A stretch of DNA of 64,000 nt from Sympetrum striolatum (lineage: Eukaryota; Arthropoda; Insecta; Odonata; Libellulidae). A program made the translations under genes and the position numbers. The notes under the pieces were generated by a model, which saw only the letters and a list, made by a program, of their open reading frames with translations, was not told where the DNA came from and made no database searches. Of this stretch, positions 36,536 through 50,450 are shown one piece after another. The stretch lies in contig OX388348.1 of NCBI GenBank assembly GCA_947579665.1, positions 5,642,001 to 5,706,000 of the forward strand, in the 5' to 3' direction. How positions within the stretch are numbered: the stretch's first letter is position 1; each line of letters starts with the position of its first letter.

Positions 36536-38522
36536 CTGAAAGGACAAGACACGACTTATTAACTCAAAGTTGCTCGTCTGAAAAATAAGAACAAATTAAC
36601 ACAATCTCAGTAAGCTGAGATACGCAATTACATAACAATAAGAGTTTAATTTACGTAAAGCTTTAATAATATTTAAGGGAAGATATTTATTAAATGCACG
36701 AATCAAAAACACTGACCTGTTTGAATTGTGTCAACTAACTAGTGGATCATTTGTAAACAGGGCTATAAATAAGTAGAATTCCACAGAGAATAAGCCAAGC
36801 AAAAATGTATCTGAAAATTATTTTCACTGTCAACTGGCAACTTCATGATGGCTCTGCTATCGCTCAAGCGATCATTTATGAAATACTGTATTATATCTTT
36901 AGAATTTATATGAAAACACTTATTCGAAAACTAAGGTATGAACAAAATAAACACTTTCATAAAAAATAATAAAAACTAGGAACTAGGTTTAAACTAAAAC
37001 TAGTTTCTCTTCTCACTACAAATGTATTTCGAAATTTAGGTGAAATCCATACTAAAGAGAAGTATCGTATTTACAGAAGTACGTACTGCAAAAAGCATTC
37101 TCTTAATTTGCATAATAATACTTTGAAGGAGTTTCTATCCTTCCTAGATGCTCAAGAGTCGTCCTGATGGGGATCTTTGAGCTCTCATTTATGTCTTAGG
37201 ACTTTCAATTCTCGAAACATTTCATCAACTGGCAGACTATTACTAACATTTTATCGGTTTTATCCAATCAACTCCTATTTTACCTTTTTTATTTGTTACA
37301 AAATTTACTCAAGTTAATAAACGTATGGTTTAGTGAGCCGCAAAATTTTGAGAGTATATGTTAATCTTCAGGGACAAAATTAAGATGCTTAGCGTAAGAG
37401 AAATAACTTGAATTTAAACTTCTTCCTCAGATTATTATCTATTATTCATAGTGACTTATTAAATCAAGATTAAATTGTGGGAACTTTAAATCGCATCCGC
37501 ATGGATATTGATTGAGTTTCTATAGAAGCAATGAAAAGCTAATGATTAGTTAGAAAATCATAACATTGATTCAATTAAAACTTGGGAACTTTTCTTTCGA
37601 GGATATTTGATTGGTGAAATTTTGTTGGAATTTTAAAATCTTTGATTCATATTTAATTAAAGTAAATTCAGATATACTTATCAATACCTAAATTACAGTT
37701 TTATTTTGAATATTGATATCCTAAAGGTATTGAAAGCAATTAAACTTCTCTGATTTAGACTTTCTAAGTCTGTTGGTAGAAATGTATGGAAAATGAACAA
37801 TGACACTCGCTTAGTGAACATGACATTCTGTTGTAGATGCGAGAGATATATTTGGACGAATAAAGCTCTGTTTTTATAAAATGGTGTTTTATCCTTCTGA
37901 TTTGAGTTATACGCGTGTTTGCGCGAGCTAGCGGGGTGTTAAAAGAAATTGCGAAAGAATTGTCTGTTATTGACAGTGAAAGATGTCCAATTCCGAAATT
38001 GCTCGTGTTTTTCGAAGTTTTTTTTTTAATGATCATTTTGTGAAAATAGAGTACTTCATTCTGCCGTATTAACCTTTCAAAAAGGAAATATTCCGTAAAA
38101 TTACTGTATTAATTCGAAAAATGATAAATATGATTCATGCTCTCGAATTGAGAGCTGAAATGGAAATAAAAAATCTCTCGCGGAATCGTCGCAACGTTTA
38201 TCATTCGATTTACCGAAATTGTTTCGCCCATCGATGAGCCCATTCACGTATTTTTCCTCATTTTTGCCGATTTCTGTCCTCCGCATCGTTTGTTTAAATT
38301 TCGTGTTGATAACATCGAGAGGAAATTAGCTGAACGCTATTTATATTACCAGTTTCTGGAGTTATGATGTGACATCGGCGGAATGCCGAATTTCGAAAAC
38401 AACCGGTTGATTAAGGCGTGTACAAACAATATGTAATTACACTAATTTCATAACCTGTTCGAGGTTCCATTAAATGAATTTTAAAATTAATTTTGGGCTC
38501 TTTCGGAGATATTTTATCTTTG
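36536..38522. other. Probable intron upstream of the Ig exon
   Basis: AT-rich, no further Ig-like coding sequence recognised. The CpG-containing patch at 38110-38420 has no coding signal. Confidence 0.4.
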
Positions 38523-38588
38523 GACAAATCCAATGTAGCTGTTTTCGTAATTTTATTAAATTTTGGAAACAGCTCCATTGGATTTGTC
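38523..38588. ncRNA. Pre-miRNA-sized hairpin (candidate)
   Basis: GACAAATCCAATGTAGCTGT (38523) pairs with ACAGCTCCATTGGATTTGTC (ending 38588) over about 22 bp with one mismatch, around a 20-odd base AT-rich loop. Length and near-perfect stem suit a miRNA precursor on either strand. A very small MITE is equally possible. I do not recognise a known miRNA seed. Confidence 0.35.
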
Positions 38589-39799
38589 TTAATAACCCTT
38601 ATTAATTATTAAAATTGCTCATGTCCGTTTCTTTGAATAAGCCTTCCTCCTTCGTAATTGGAAGGAAAACATTTCCCCCCTGTCGTATAGCCAGAGAATG
38701 AATTAAATACGCTTATTTTTATATTGCTTTTAGTTTCAAGAATGCCATTGATAAGGTTTATACTAGTTACTAGGTTTTGGTAATGCATGAAGTAAAATTC
38801 CGTAAACGATAGGTTAAGTAAATTAACCTCTAATATTATAATTCTATTAATTTTATAATCATTCGGAAGCAACTAATAAAAGTCCTCTGATACCTGGTCG
38901 CTTTAATAATTAAAGTTTACAAAACAAAATAGATTTTAATTATTTATTGGAGCACTGAGTTGCCTAATTATATTCATTACAATTAAATAGGCAATTATTT
39001 CTTTGATTTTCATTCAACTTGTAAAAACAAAAACTCCTAATATAAGATGACGTATCCCATCGGGCTGTATGCATCAAACGGAAATACAAATACACTGATT
39101 TGTAATCTTATGCCTTAATTAAATAACAGGGGAAAATTTATAAAAAATAGGTTTTCTATTACGCATCTGTATTAAAGTTACAAATTTGCTCATTCACTTT
39201 CACATTTTCCTCTTAGCTAAATTAAAAGTACTTAGTGAAACTTGGAGGAATTTCATTTTTCTAAATCGAAAAGGAAATACGATGTTTACTTTCCGCTGTT
39301 CTTTTCCTCTAAGCTCTCAAACAAATATAAGTCTATTGCAAAGAGAAACGACCTTTAAAGATCTTAAGTTTTCCTGGTGGATACTGTGTAATAAAGAAAT
39401 AGCATGTGAATACTCACTAAATCCTCTATTTGCTGATGTCACTCCCCTGATCAAAGACTTTCTTGCATTAGAATTCCTTGCCAACACCGCTCTATTTCGT
39501 TGGGGTTAGACTATCAACGCCGAGGCTCTTGTTTTGAATCTTTGGTTGAGTATAGTGGTTTGTGTTTGACTTAAAATATGCTTAAAAACTGAATTCGGTT
39601 GCTAAAGACGTTATTGGTATTACCAATAGGAAAAACAAACATTCAATCGATGTCATTAATGGGCAGATAGACTGCTTGTGCTCCAAGCAATTATGAGCAA
39701 CTAAAATTAAGTCTTAATCATCTTAATAGTTTTTGGTTAGTGATTGACATGACGATTATTTAAGTTTCATTTGGGTGCTTAAAATATCAATGGCTCGTG
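38589..39799. other. Non-coding stretch
   Basis: A 107-codon plus-strand frame at 39186-39509 has no recognisable motif. Nothing else seen. Confidence 0.4.
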
Positions 39800-39876
39800 G
39801 GCTCCCGGTTAGTCATGTGGACGGTGCGTTTGCCTTTGGTGAAAGCGGTCCCGGGCTCGATTCCCGGTGGGAGCCA
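39800..39876 (+). mobile_element. tRNA-like sequence (SINE head or tRNA pseudogene)
   Basis: A perfect T arm (CCGGG-CTCGATT-CCCGG) and an acceptor-like pairing GGCTCCC/GGGAGCC are present. The anticodon region (GCGTTTGCCTTTGGTGAAAGC) gives a 10-base loop, and position 14 of the D arm is not A. It is therefore not a functional tRNA. The downstream sequence to about 39955 includes a TACTATAC repeat and may be SINE body. Confidence 0.55.
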
Positions 39877-42800
39877 ATGTGTGAAATGACATAAGCAGTT
39901 GGAGCAATTTTAACAGTACTATACTATACTTTACTATACGGGAACTGCTTGACGAAATCATTGAGGAAAAGGGCATAACGAAAACTTACAGAATCAGCAG
40001 AATTGAGTATTATTCCAGTATTCGAATGGTGAATCCTCCATGTATGTATGGACTGACCAGTGTCGCATAACCGTTAGTTGGATACTTGAATATCTACTTC
40101 CTAAAATTCACCACTTTACTACAGTTGATATCCTCTCCAGTTTTTAACAGTCGTCAAAAGGCAAACTGAGAAAGCAATCCTCTTTCAAGAAAAAAATGGC
40201 GAATCCTTTTTCGAAAAATTTTCAGTTTCACATTTCGTAATTCCGTTTTTTCTGAAGTGCCAATTTTTTCCACCTCACGGCAGCACTTGACGCTGTGCGA
40301 GATAGAAAGTGTTGACAAAAAGTCCGTAGGGTTAGAGGAAGGCGAATAAAATGGAGGGTCAGAGCGATAATAGGGCGTCGCTGTGTGTGTATGGAAGTGC
40401 CACTCGTAGTTCTTGTAGCACCCTGGACCATTAATCAGCGAGCCACCTGCAATCCATATTACGAGCACTCTTTTCATCCTTTCTCGCCTTCCCTCATCCT
40501 TTCCATCTGAATATGCTTCCGATTCCATTGTCTGTGAAACAATTCCTTTTTAGATTATCGAATTAAGGAGTCGTCCTTGTTCCCCTGTCATTTGCTCTCG
40601 AAAATCAATGCCTTTCCATTTCCTCAATAAAAACCTCTTGGTTTTCACTCTCAGTTCCTTTCTTGGAAGTTTCCTCGAGGATGTAGCTTTATTTAAAAAA
40701 AATACTGTTAATCTCAACCAAATTCTTTATTCTCTCTATTTATCATGCATTATATTTGATAAACACTTTTTGATCTGATCTTCCTTATTTATGGTCCTTA
40801 GTTCGCGATTTATAGATTACAGAGCTAGGGTAATTATATATATTTTACGACTACCTGCAACATATGGATAAGTTGTTTTTATAGATTTCTCAGAAATCAA
40901 GGAATCAATATCTGGATGTGTGTGCTTTATAAAATATTAGTATCAATGATATTACCTTGTATTTCTTCTTTCTCCTCCTAAATTTCCTCGAATTTAATTC
41001 TTCTCCTTTTCTGTACTTTTCCATGCTTCCCTTTAAAGCACTTTTCCACTCACCCCTTCAAATTCGCCCTTCATTCGCTAAGTCAACCGGAATCCCCTCA
41101 AAATTCCATTTTTCCTTGCGACGCACTTACGCCTCAGCTACAAATGAGTAATCGAGTCTTGAATAGCCGCTGAGAGCCTCTCTCAGCCTCAATTATCCTT
41201 TATTTTCCTAACCTCGCCCTATTAATGTAGCGAATTCATGCTTTGAAGATCAACGCCTTCGGTATTTCTTCACCAGACAACTAAGATATTCTCATGAATA
41301 TCATACGCAAACTTTCTGCGAGCAATTCACTGAAATCATCTGTCGGTCGTGGGAGGGTTTAGTTTATTAAATAAACTGAGATAGAGCATTTAGCATAACC
41401 GATGTTGTTGAAACAAGTTTTGGATGGCAATCATACGGCAATTCCTATCTTTTCCATTCCTATGAGGTGTTACTAGACATTCTATACTTGTTAATGAATA
41501 GATGCTCTATTGATAGTTCTACTAATACTAGATTGATAGAATATATATGAATAAAAATAAATAAATGAAATTGGACTGTTATCAACGTGAGAAATCGCTA
41601 GACAACGTATAACTAAGTATGAACATACTTATTGGAATACGAGGCTGTGCGATGATGTAGAGGAACGGCATAATTATAAGAGAGTTATGGTGTTTTGTTT
41701 GTAATTTTAGGATGTTTTGACTTGCCGTAGTATACAGTTAATTGATCCTAGGTAGATTTACTTAAGATCAAATTACGCAATCTATTCGTAAGTAATCAAT
41801 ATTTACTATCCGTGGCTTTAAATTTTATGCTCTGATAATTTAGATGGTAAAAAAGACCGCATAATACCATCAAAGCAGAGATTCAACCTTATGTTAAACT
41901 GTAATCATCGAATGGAAATCAGCGGATGTCAATTCAAAGATACACACTGTCATATACTGATAAATAGGGAATTTGTAGAATAATTTTCTTGAAACTGCTG
42001 ATAATTAACTTACTTATTTAAATTAACTTTCGCACATTCTTGGCTATGCAATTTTATAAAATGATATTTTGCAGAACTAGAAAAGTGATGAAGGACTTAC
42101 TTCCTTTTAGGCAACGATTCGAATTTTAATTATGCGCAGTGTATACACAACATAATTCCATATTTTTATGAAACCGTCCGTTCCCTTTAAAGTAATTCAT
42201 TAGCCAAATCTGCGATTGGGATGATTATTGATTTTTCTCCAAAATACAATCGGAAATTTCCTTCTTCGGATTTACATCTGACGTCATATTTGTGTCCCAT
42301 TCGATACGTCCGAAGCAACCGAAGGAGACGTTTATTTTCGCTATCAATTTCCGAATCATTACCCGACCTTATATTAACGGTCGGGAGCATTCGTAAAAGT
42401 GCATTAATTTAACGCATCGCGTATGATCCAGAGGTCAGTTAATTAATGAGATTAAATAGAGAGGAATATTAAGGCCAATAATTACTTTCCCGTAAAAAAT
42501 GTGCCTCCCGAAAGTTTTCAATTTTCTCTATTTCAATTCCGCTTTACGGAGAAAATGAAATATGGCAGCGGTGTACAAATTAAAGGAAGCACAGCGATTT
42601 TTTGGAGCGAAAGAGAGGTTCTAGATTACGTATGGGTGATCCATTTGCTACGATCTATCTTGAAATACGACAAAAGTCGCCGAAATAGATTATCCCTTTA
42701 ATTACAACGGGAGCCTCTCTTTTTTGGCGTAATTCCAGATTACCTAATCCGCCAAGAGATTCAACTTGTCGGGATTAAACAAAATGAGACAAAAAATAAC

Positions 42801-43961
42801 TTCCTATAATATGTATTATTTTTTGTTTTTCAGCCTTGACTCCGTGACGCCCTAATCCACCAGCAGGTTCTGTCGTCATTTCGATGGAAATGAGTTTTAA
42901 ATCTATTCTTCATGAACGAAGGATTAAAAAGTTATCCATCAGATTACAATGCATTGCACAGATTAATGGCTGACAACGAGATAAAAGATTCATTGTCGGG
43001 CGCTGAAAAAAGCGAAATTTTTGCCGCGAAAAAAAAATGATGAAACATGGCCGAAATGAATTCGAATGGCCTGCATATATAATGCTGCCTTTAATAATTA
43101 GTGTCGAAGTATTGTATAGGACTTTAACCGCGTATCACTCATTAATAATAAGTGTGGAAATATTAATTCCTTTGCGCTGATGTAATATCCAGTCCATTCG
43201 GAAATGAAAATGTTGCGGGGTGTAGAGATTAATTAATTTTTTTGCTCCGAGGTTATGAGGATTGTTTCAATCAACGCGTGCGATTTGATTAATAAATGAT
43301 GTAAAAAGTCTATTTCCGGTCTTTCGCCTCATAAAAATTCATGGCAATCGGTGCATTTTGGAAAATCGGAATAGCGTCCGAACGTTTTAAGCGATTACCG
43401 TCGGACGCTGCAGCGAAGTCATTCATTAGCGATTTCTAATTTATTCCATTGAAATAAATGATATTGCAACGATACGAGGGATATTTTCACATACAGTTAT
43501 TCTCTCCTAAAATAATTTACCTTTGATTGACATCTTACGGTGATGTTAAAGCGATACCCATCAAATTTCTTGCGAATATATTTGAAAAGCTTTCAAGTTA
43601 AAAAGATCTTATTTTTACTTTGATATTTCATAATTTATTGCCCATAGATCCGTCATTATAGTTCCGCAGTTCTGGAATTTGATGGATTCAACCATACCTT
43701 TTCCAAGTTCCTTTATAATATTTAATTATATTATGTTATAATAGCTGGTTTGATAATCATCCGATGATTTTTGAAAGAAGTATAAGGTTATATAAGTTTT
43801 ATGGATTTCTCTCATAATGCCCAGTTTCCTCTTTATCTATGGAATATTCTTGTTATTTTGACGAAAATGGAACATTTTAAACATTATTAAAGTGATAATA
43901 ATCTACATGGTTAGAGATTGAAGAAAGCCAATTATAGTGAAGTTATAGTCAATTTATCTTC
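39877..43961. other. Non-coding stretch with CpG-containing patches
   Basis: Patches at 40150-40530, 41000-41160 and 42180-43450 are richer in CpG than their surroundings. A 124-codon minus-strand frame (40154-40528) has no Ig motif, and its only hydrophobic run (VLVIWIAGGSLI) is too short to call a signal peptide. Confidence 0.4.
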
Positions 43962-44740
43962 CAATTTGCAGTTGATATCCTCACAAAAAGGTGGATTCTG
44001 ATTCAAAAACTAAGGTAGAGTCAAGTAACCAATTGGTTCAACTATTTTAAAACGTGTGTAAACGCCAGTCAATCAGAATTTCACTGCCCAAAGAAGCAAT
44101 AAATAAAGAACAACTGTCTATTAACTATTTGGGATCGACCAAAGGCTGAACTGGAGAGATCATGTTAATTATCTTTCTTCAGAATTAAGCGAACCAAACT
44201 ATTTGATCAGAAAATTAACTTAAGCAGCCAACCTAAAGGTACTGAGAAGAGCATATTTTTGCCAATTCTTATTCAGTCATGGCGTGTGGTATTTTAATAT
44301 GGGGTAATGCAGTCATTTGGCAAATATTTTTGTCATGCCATTATATATATAGGGCCATTATAGTAATGGGAAAAATAGGCGGTAGAGAATCTTGCGAACC
44401 ACTATTTAAGGAGTGGAATATAATGGCAATGCTTTCAGCATACATCTATGCATGTGCAAATTATGTTCACCAAAACATAGGTAGTTTTTTTTTAAACAAT
44501 CAAATGTTCACAACTACAGCACAAGAGGGAGGTGTATATTAAGGATACCATTGTAAAGGCTTGGTTTGACTGGCAGGAGCTTTTTAATAATATCTTTAAG
44601 AATATATATCACGCTGCCAAATGAACCGAAGGAAATTAAGTGTGTTTCCGAAAATTCCATTTCCAAAAATGTTTCAAAAACATTTACTTTGTAAAACATT
44701 CTATAGTGTGGATGAATCTTTTAATGAAAGAAATTGCTGA
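43962..44740 (+). pseudogene. Decayed Jockey-type LINE, reverse transcriptase C-terminal part
   Basis: Translated in shifting frames, the region keeps the order of a Jockey-superfamily ORF2 C-terminus. QFAVDI at 43962 stands where the catalytic FADD box should be, with the first aspartate lost. It is followed by NWFNYFK-like (about 44030), LNWRDHVNYLSSELSE (about 44148), LKVLRRAYF, MACGILIWGN (44279), RESCEPLFKEWNI (about 44390) and finally KTFYSVDESFN before a stop at 44738-44740. Several stops and frameshifts separate these blocks. Family assignment rests on recognition of this motif series. Confidence 0.75.
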
Positions 44741-47700
44741 AATATGTATGTATAGAAGTGCATTCTGCTGTAACCACTTGTAATTTGTATTTCTATATAT
44801 TAACTATGACGTATCCTATGCATACTTTGTGTGTCATTGACGTAATAATAATTACTTTTATTATGTGCTGTAATTGGAGATGTATCATACATATTCAAGA
44901 CAAGTGGCGGATAATCCTGGGATAACAGAATAAAAGGGACAGAATTTAATTTAAAAAATATCGCTGAATTCTGGAACCTGGGAACGATTTTCTGACTTTT
45001 AACTCGCACAAATTTTATTTATAGGATCTGCGATTTGTGCTAACGGTTCATTGATACATACGTTGATATTGAATTACGCCTCAAAGTTATCTTTCATAAT
45101 CTTCATTCCCGTAGCCTAATTCTTGGATAATGTTTTTGAAGCTTAATGAAAACGGGAATTTAGCGTGAAATGCTTTGAAAATCTTTTAAGATCCTCGAAA
45201 TGTACCCTCCAAATATTTTGCCATTTTTTTCGGTAGAATCAGCGAGCAGCGAGGTTGATCATTGGGAAAGATTTTCAGAATCAAATATCTAATTAAGGAA
45301 GAAATCAATAAGGCAGATTGCATTCTCCCTTCCAAAATATCCCTTTAGGTTTTCTGTTTTTCGGCTAAATTAAAAGTCCTTGATGAATTGACTTTTTTGT
45401 CATCCGCAGTGTGTAAGCAAATGTAACTCTAAATGAATATTGAAAAAACAAAATTAAATATAAGGTTCTATATATATGTATAATATTTGTGAATATTTTA
45501 AGATATTAAGAAACACAATGCAAATAAAACATTTTCTGATTGAAGATCATGTTATATTGGTATTGATAAATCACAGGATGATACCAAAGTTGAGAGATAT
45601 ATTATCAAAACTAAAAACATGAAGAATCAAACAACCGTAGTAATAGTGTTTAAATTATCCATTACGTAATTAATGAAATGGAATATGGCTTAGTCCTTAC
45701 TTTCAATCTATTTCCTTTGCCATAATTTGTTGTAAAATTGACTGCAGGCAAAAGAGTGAATCAAATCATCTGTAAAATCACAGGCTAAGATATTTTCACG
45801 GAATTTGCAAACATTTGAATTCTCGGTAAAGTAGAGTTCGTTTCCACGAAGACGCGCGCGAGTATATTGCTTTTAATAATTAGTGCATTCTTTCGATTTG
45901 TATCTTTTATTCGTTGAGTTAAATAACATTATATCTCTCTAAGTTAAGTTTGCTTTTATATGCAACGCCTTCAGGCATTAAAAAAAAAACTGAGAAGAAG
46001 GTTATTTCTGCGAAACTATACTTAAATATGGGAATATATAGAAAAAGAGACTTTAAGTCCAAATCATGCCAAAATATAGACGCCAAATTATTATTATATC
46101 AAAGGATATCCGTGGAATCGATCAAAATAGCAAGCTCTAATTATCAAACCAAAATATTCTTGATAAATCCTTATTCTATAGAGCTTGATATCCAAATTTA
46201 ATGTTCACAATATGATTTGAAGTCATTAAATGCTTCGCTTGTTTAATCATCAAGAATCATAATAGGAGCCCTGTTTGTTCCTTTCAATGGATCCTGGAGA
46301 GTAAATAAGGACTTGGTTTCCATAAATTGCACTGTATTTGGTGTTTGATTTTTATATCTCTTATCGGGTTTTAGTCAGGAGGTGACTTTTTATTTATTTA
46401 TGTACCCTCTACTGAGGGAACATCCATTGACCCATTCATTGGTCTCTTTCATCGTTAAATATGAATACCAAATAATAATAATACAGTATAGAAGTAAATT
46501 CTATGCCGTCCTAACATTTCTGCTATCTCTGTCATCCTTTTATCGCTATTCTGAAAAAGAATACTTGGGTGTTTGAGACTGTAATTATACACGTATATGC
46601 ATATCAAAATGAAAGGAGAATTATGCCGAAGATAAGAAGAAAACGGATAAGTCGGAGATCTATTTTTGCGGAGCTATAAGTGAATTGGATGTTGAATGAG
46701 GTAGAGAAGGGAATTTAAACGATACCGGAAAGAGAATAGTTCAAATAAAAGAGGTTAGCATGAAGGAATTTAACTATTAGAAAGCTCCAACAAGTAATTA
46801 GTTATGCAGGCGAGATATTAAGCGATATTTTGATTAGCCTTGACGGATGGTGCGGAAAAATGAATACGAGAGGGTTGACGTTATCACAACGGGGAAATGA
46901 TAGCACATTCAATATTGATGGATTTCTACCAATTTAGGGACATCGCTATGGATGAAAAAGCATTGGTTTCATTGCAACCTCATTAAGAGCCTAAGTATGG
47001 CCCAGTGTTAAGGATACGAGGAAACTGCTCATTTTCTTGACAACTAGTCCATAAGGTTGTATAAAATATGCATGGCTTTGATCATGTTAAAAGGGAATGG
47101 AAATCAATTTCGTGAATGTGATGAATATTGCGATATTATGATAGATTTCATGGATCATTTTTTATAGTAGTTCACTCATAATTGTTAGTCTTGCAGTTTT
47201 CGATGCAAAAAGCAAAGCAGAATTCCTTTCCCTTTAGTTTCTAGATGTACTGATTAATTTTTATTCCAAACTCAGCTATTACATAAAACTTCCACTATGT
47301 TTAACGATCTTGTGTCTTAGAATTACGCAGTCCTTCCCGCGCCATCCGTTAAACTATCTTTTGACGCAGTTGAAAGTTGAATTCTTAACGTGGCTCTGAT
47401 TTGCAGCTGAGAATTTTAGTTCATTATCTTGGCCTTGAAATGTTTTACCAGAATAGTGTGCTGATTTTAATGTCGAGTGTCCTCCTTTATGCCGTTTTTG
47501 TCCCAATTCAATTGTTGATGTGGGGCAATAGTTAGATAACTGCTATCCTCTATAATTATAATTCTCGTGTACATAAAAAATCAGCTCCTTGTATTCATTT
47601 GATTATTAAAATCAACAGTTAAATCAAATGGAATAAAAACATAATAAATTATTATTATTATTATAAAATTCCCTCAAATACTTGATATCGAATCAATTGA

Positions 47701-49185
47701 TACGACGTCAAAGAACGCCAGAGTTATGCAAAGGATTAGGGACTGATTAGATTAGGGATTATATTTCTCGCCATATTTGATGATATTATTCAACTAATTT
47801 CAGTTTGTGCGTAATTAAAAAGAAAGGAAATAAAAAATATAATTATGGTATATATATTATAACTGAGGTATAGAAAATTCACGATGTTAGTTTTCAATCC
47901 GTATAATATAGAAATCCTAGATCTTATATATAAAAAACAATCTTCTCAATCATATTTTATTTCTGCAACATCTCTTGCTGCCTAAATCTAACACAGAGTT
48001 CCCAATAATTGTGACACACTTTTCGTGCGTTCAGAAATGCCTTCTTTAATGAAAATTCGTTCGTTGTATGACCTATGTATTAAATGTCTTTATGTTCAAT
48101 TATTATATTAGTTTTCAATCATTCAAAGTCTAATCAATCTAGAATAGAAGAATAGTTAATCCAGGAAGGGAGATATCGAAGGAGCCGTATAAAGTGAAAT
48201 TTTCTTTGATTGGATCTTTCCTCTGTTCGTTAGATTATAAGGATCAAATTTACGCAGGCTATTTTGGTACATCATTACACATACGCTGCAGATTAAATAG
48301 GCGGATCCATCAACTCCGAAATTACTTTCGTGATATATGCAAAAGAATGAGAGAAGCTGGCAGTTGGGGATTTCGTTTAAAATGTATTTTTATTTCAATA
48401 TTGGGATAATACGGAAGGGTTATTAAGTCCCCACCCATTGTCTCGTGGCTTTTTTATATCGGAGTGGGGGTTTGATTGATAGCACGATAATGCCTCCGCC
48501 GCTTCCCTCATTCCATATCAATCATCCTCATGAATGTAATGAACTAATCCTTTCCTTGACGAACGCTCGCTTAACCAAGTTTCGCTATAACGTATGTTTA
48601 CTTAATTATTCAGTTTTCGACGTCGAAAATCTTCGTCCGTCGAAAGCGATGCGAAACTCCAAATGAGGCGCGTTGCATCTCGATTCTCAGTTATAACGTA
48701 ATCCGAGGATATTAGGAACTGCTATCGCTAAAGATTAACTTAAAAAGGTCGGAATTCTTACAAATAGATTAATATAAGTTACTCTTAGTAACAGGAGTAT
48801 AATAGTAACCTATTTACCCACTTTTAAAATACCCGTGATATTTTACTCTAATGGATTAATCCAACGGAGAATATTAGCGGTGACACTTTTGCGAAACGCG
48901 AGAAAAGTCCACACATTATTCGTTTTGGACATTTATTGATAATAATCAGTCGATCAAGCAGATTTACGCAGTTAAGAAGTATCTCCTGAAATTTAATTTC
49001 GACGAATGACGAGAAATTCTTTAAATGTTCTCAATCTACAAACTTGACGAGCTAATAACGACATCTCATTTGAATGGTTAATTACAGTATTTATTATCCT
49101 AAATAAACCCTATATTTATCATATTTTTCAGCATATTTTAATAAATTCAATCGAAGAAGCCTTAACTTGGTGGAACTCCGTAATC
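44741..49185. other. Non-coding stretch
   Basis: AT-rich, with a CpG-containing patch at 48190-48700. No gene or repeat was recognised. Confidence 0.4.
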
Positions 49186-49303
49186 GGGATCATATTAAAT
49201 AAACTTTCAAAATTCCACCGAACAAAACTTTACTGTGCGGTCCGCCGGTCGCACAATAAAGTTTTGTTTTGTGGAATTTTGAAAGTTTATTTAATATGAT
49301 CCC
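49186..49303. repeat. 118-base near-perfect palindrome
   Basis: The arm from GGGATCATATTAAATAAACT (49186) to GTGCG (49239) pairs with 49250-49303, with only a few mismatches over 54 bp, around the loop GTCCGCCGGT. The outer GGGAT/ATCCC could be terminal repeats of a MITE. No target duplication is evident. If transcribed it would fold into one long hairpin. Confidence 0.8.
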
Positions 49304-50129
49304 CAGTATATTTTAGTTAATATTCAAACATATTCTACTCTATTATTACACAATTACTAGTCATATTTTCAATTTTGATGTTGCTTTATCGTTTTACTGT
49401 ACATTACCTTTCTTAATATTTCTTTAGTTAATGCTTTTACCGAACAGATATATTTTTAGTATTATACATTTCAGCAATAAGTTCATACTACTTCTTATCC
49501 AAACGTAATACTTTGGTATTCCATTTCATAGTTTTAGGACTGGCGTTGAAAAGTTTGTCTTCTACAAAAGAACTCAAATCTCTATTACAGGAGACTTTAA
49601 ACTAGCCCAAAAATCATTTATAAATCTGTCTGCTCTATTCTGAATGTTAACCAATTACACTGGTTCCAAGAAATAGAGGTGAATATCACTTTTTGTCAAA
49701 GAAACGAAAGCACAACCTCTCGTTAGAACGTACTCATCTCAAACGCGAAATATCAAAATTTTCCGCACAAAGCGCTCACATTTAAATCTAAAATATCCAA
49801 TTCAGAAATTAATATTTTCTACAATACCACCGCGTTCACCGTGGCGTATTCTTCTACGTGATTCTCCAATTCCTCTGAAAGGGTAGTCGATATTGGGTCC
49901 CCTTCATTTTTTTATCTGCCATTAAATCGTTTTACTTATTTTCAGTTTATTGTATTTGAGACGACACTTTATGCCTCTCTATTTTCCAATTTGAAAATAT
50001 ATAAGGACCAACAGCGTTTTAATAGTGGATTACAGCATGAAAATAAAATAAGAGATATAGATAATAAGACAGCAAATTGAATCTTCCCTCAGTGGCCCTC
50101 AGCTATTTAAAACCCCCGCCAATGAGCCA
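49304..50129. other. Non-coding stretch
   Basis: AT-rich, no gene or repeat recognised. Confidence 0.4.
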
Positions 50130-50450
50130 CTGAGCAATGTTGCCTGGTGTCACCGGTTCATTTCTATCGAAATACTTAAAAAAAAATAATTTTCATCGTA
50201 GAACGCTGATTAAAAGATGCTCTTAAATCTCTTAGGACGAGTGTGACGACGAAGATAATAAATTGTCGCTCATTTGAATTGTTTATAACTTTTAAATTGT
50301 ATTCCACGCGATCATTTTTTCCTGGTTTCCCTCTGATGCGAGGGTCGGGCGCTGATGAGCTCCGAGGTCGAGAAAAGGGTAGGGATTAGGACGGCGACCC
50401 TTCAAAATTATAACTGGCTAAAAGTAATAGTAAAACCCCCAGAATTTATA
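50130..50450 (+). mobile_element. Solo arm of the long-TIR foldback element
   Basis: Diverged homology to the right arm of the element at 55026-55768, in order: GAGCAATGTTG, GTAGAACGCTGATTAAAAGA, GACGACGAAGATAATAAATTG, CTCATTTGAATTGTTTATAA, GGTCGGGCGCT and finally AGTAATAGTAAAACCCCCAG. The matching left arm is missing, so this is either a truncated copy or half of a foldback lost by recombination. Confidence 0.75.

Noticed and set aside
39800..39876. Functional tRNA gene
   Set aside because: The T arm is good but the anticodon loop is ten bases and the D arm lacks conserved A14.
40154..40528. Possible first exon of the Ig gene (124-codon minus-strand frame)
   Set aside because: It is upstream of the Ig exon on the same strand, but has no clear signal peptide or Ig motif.
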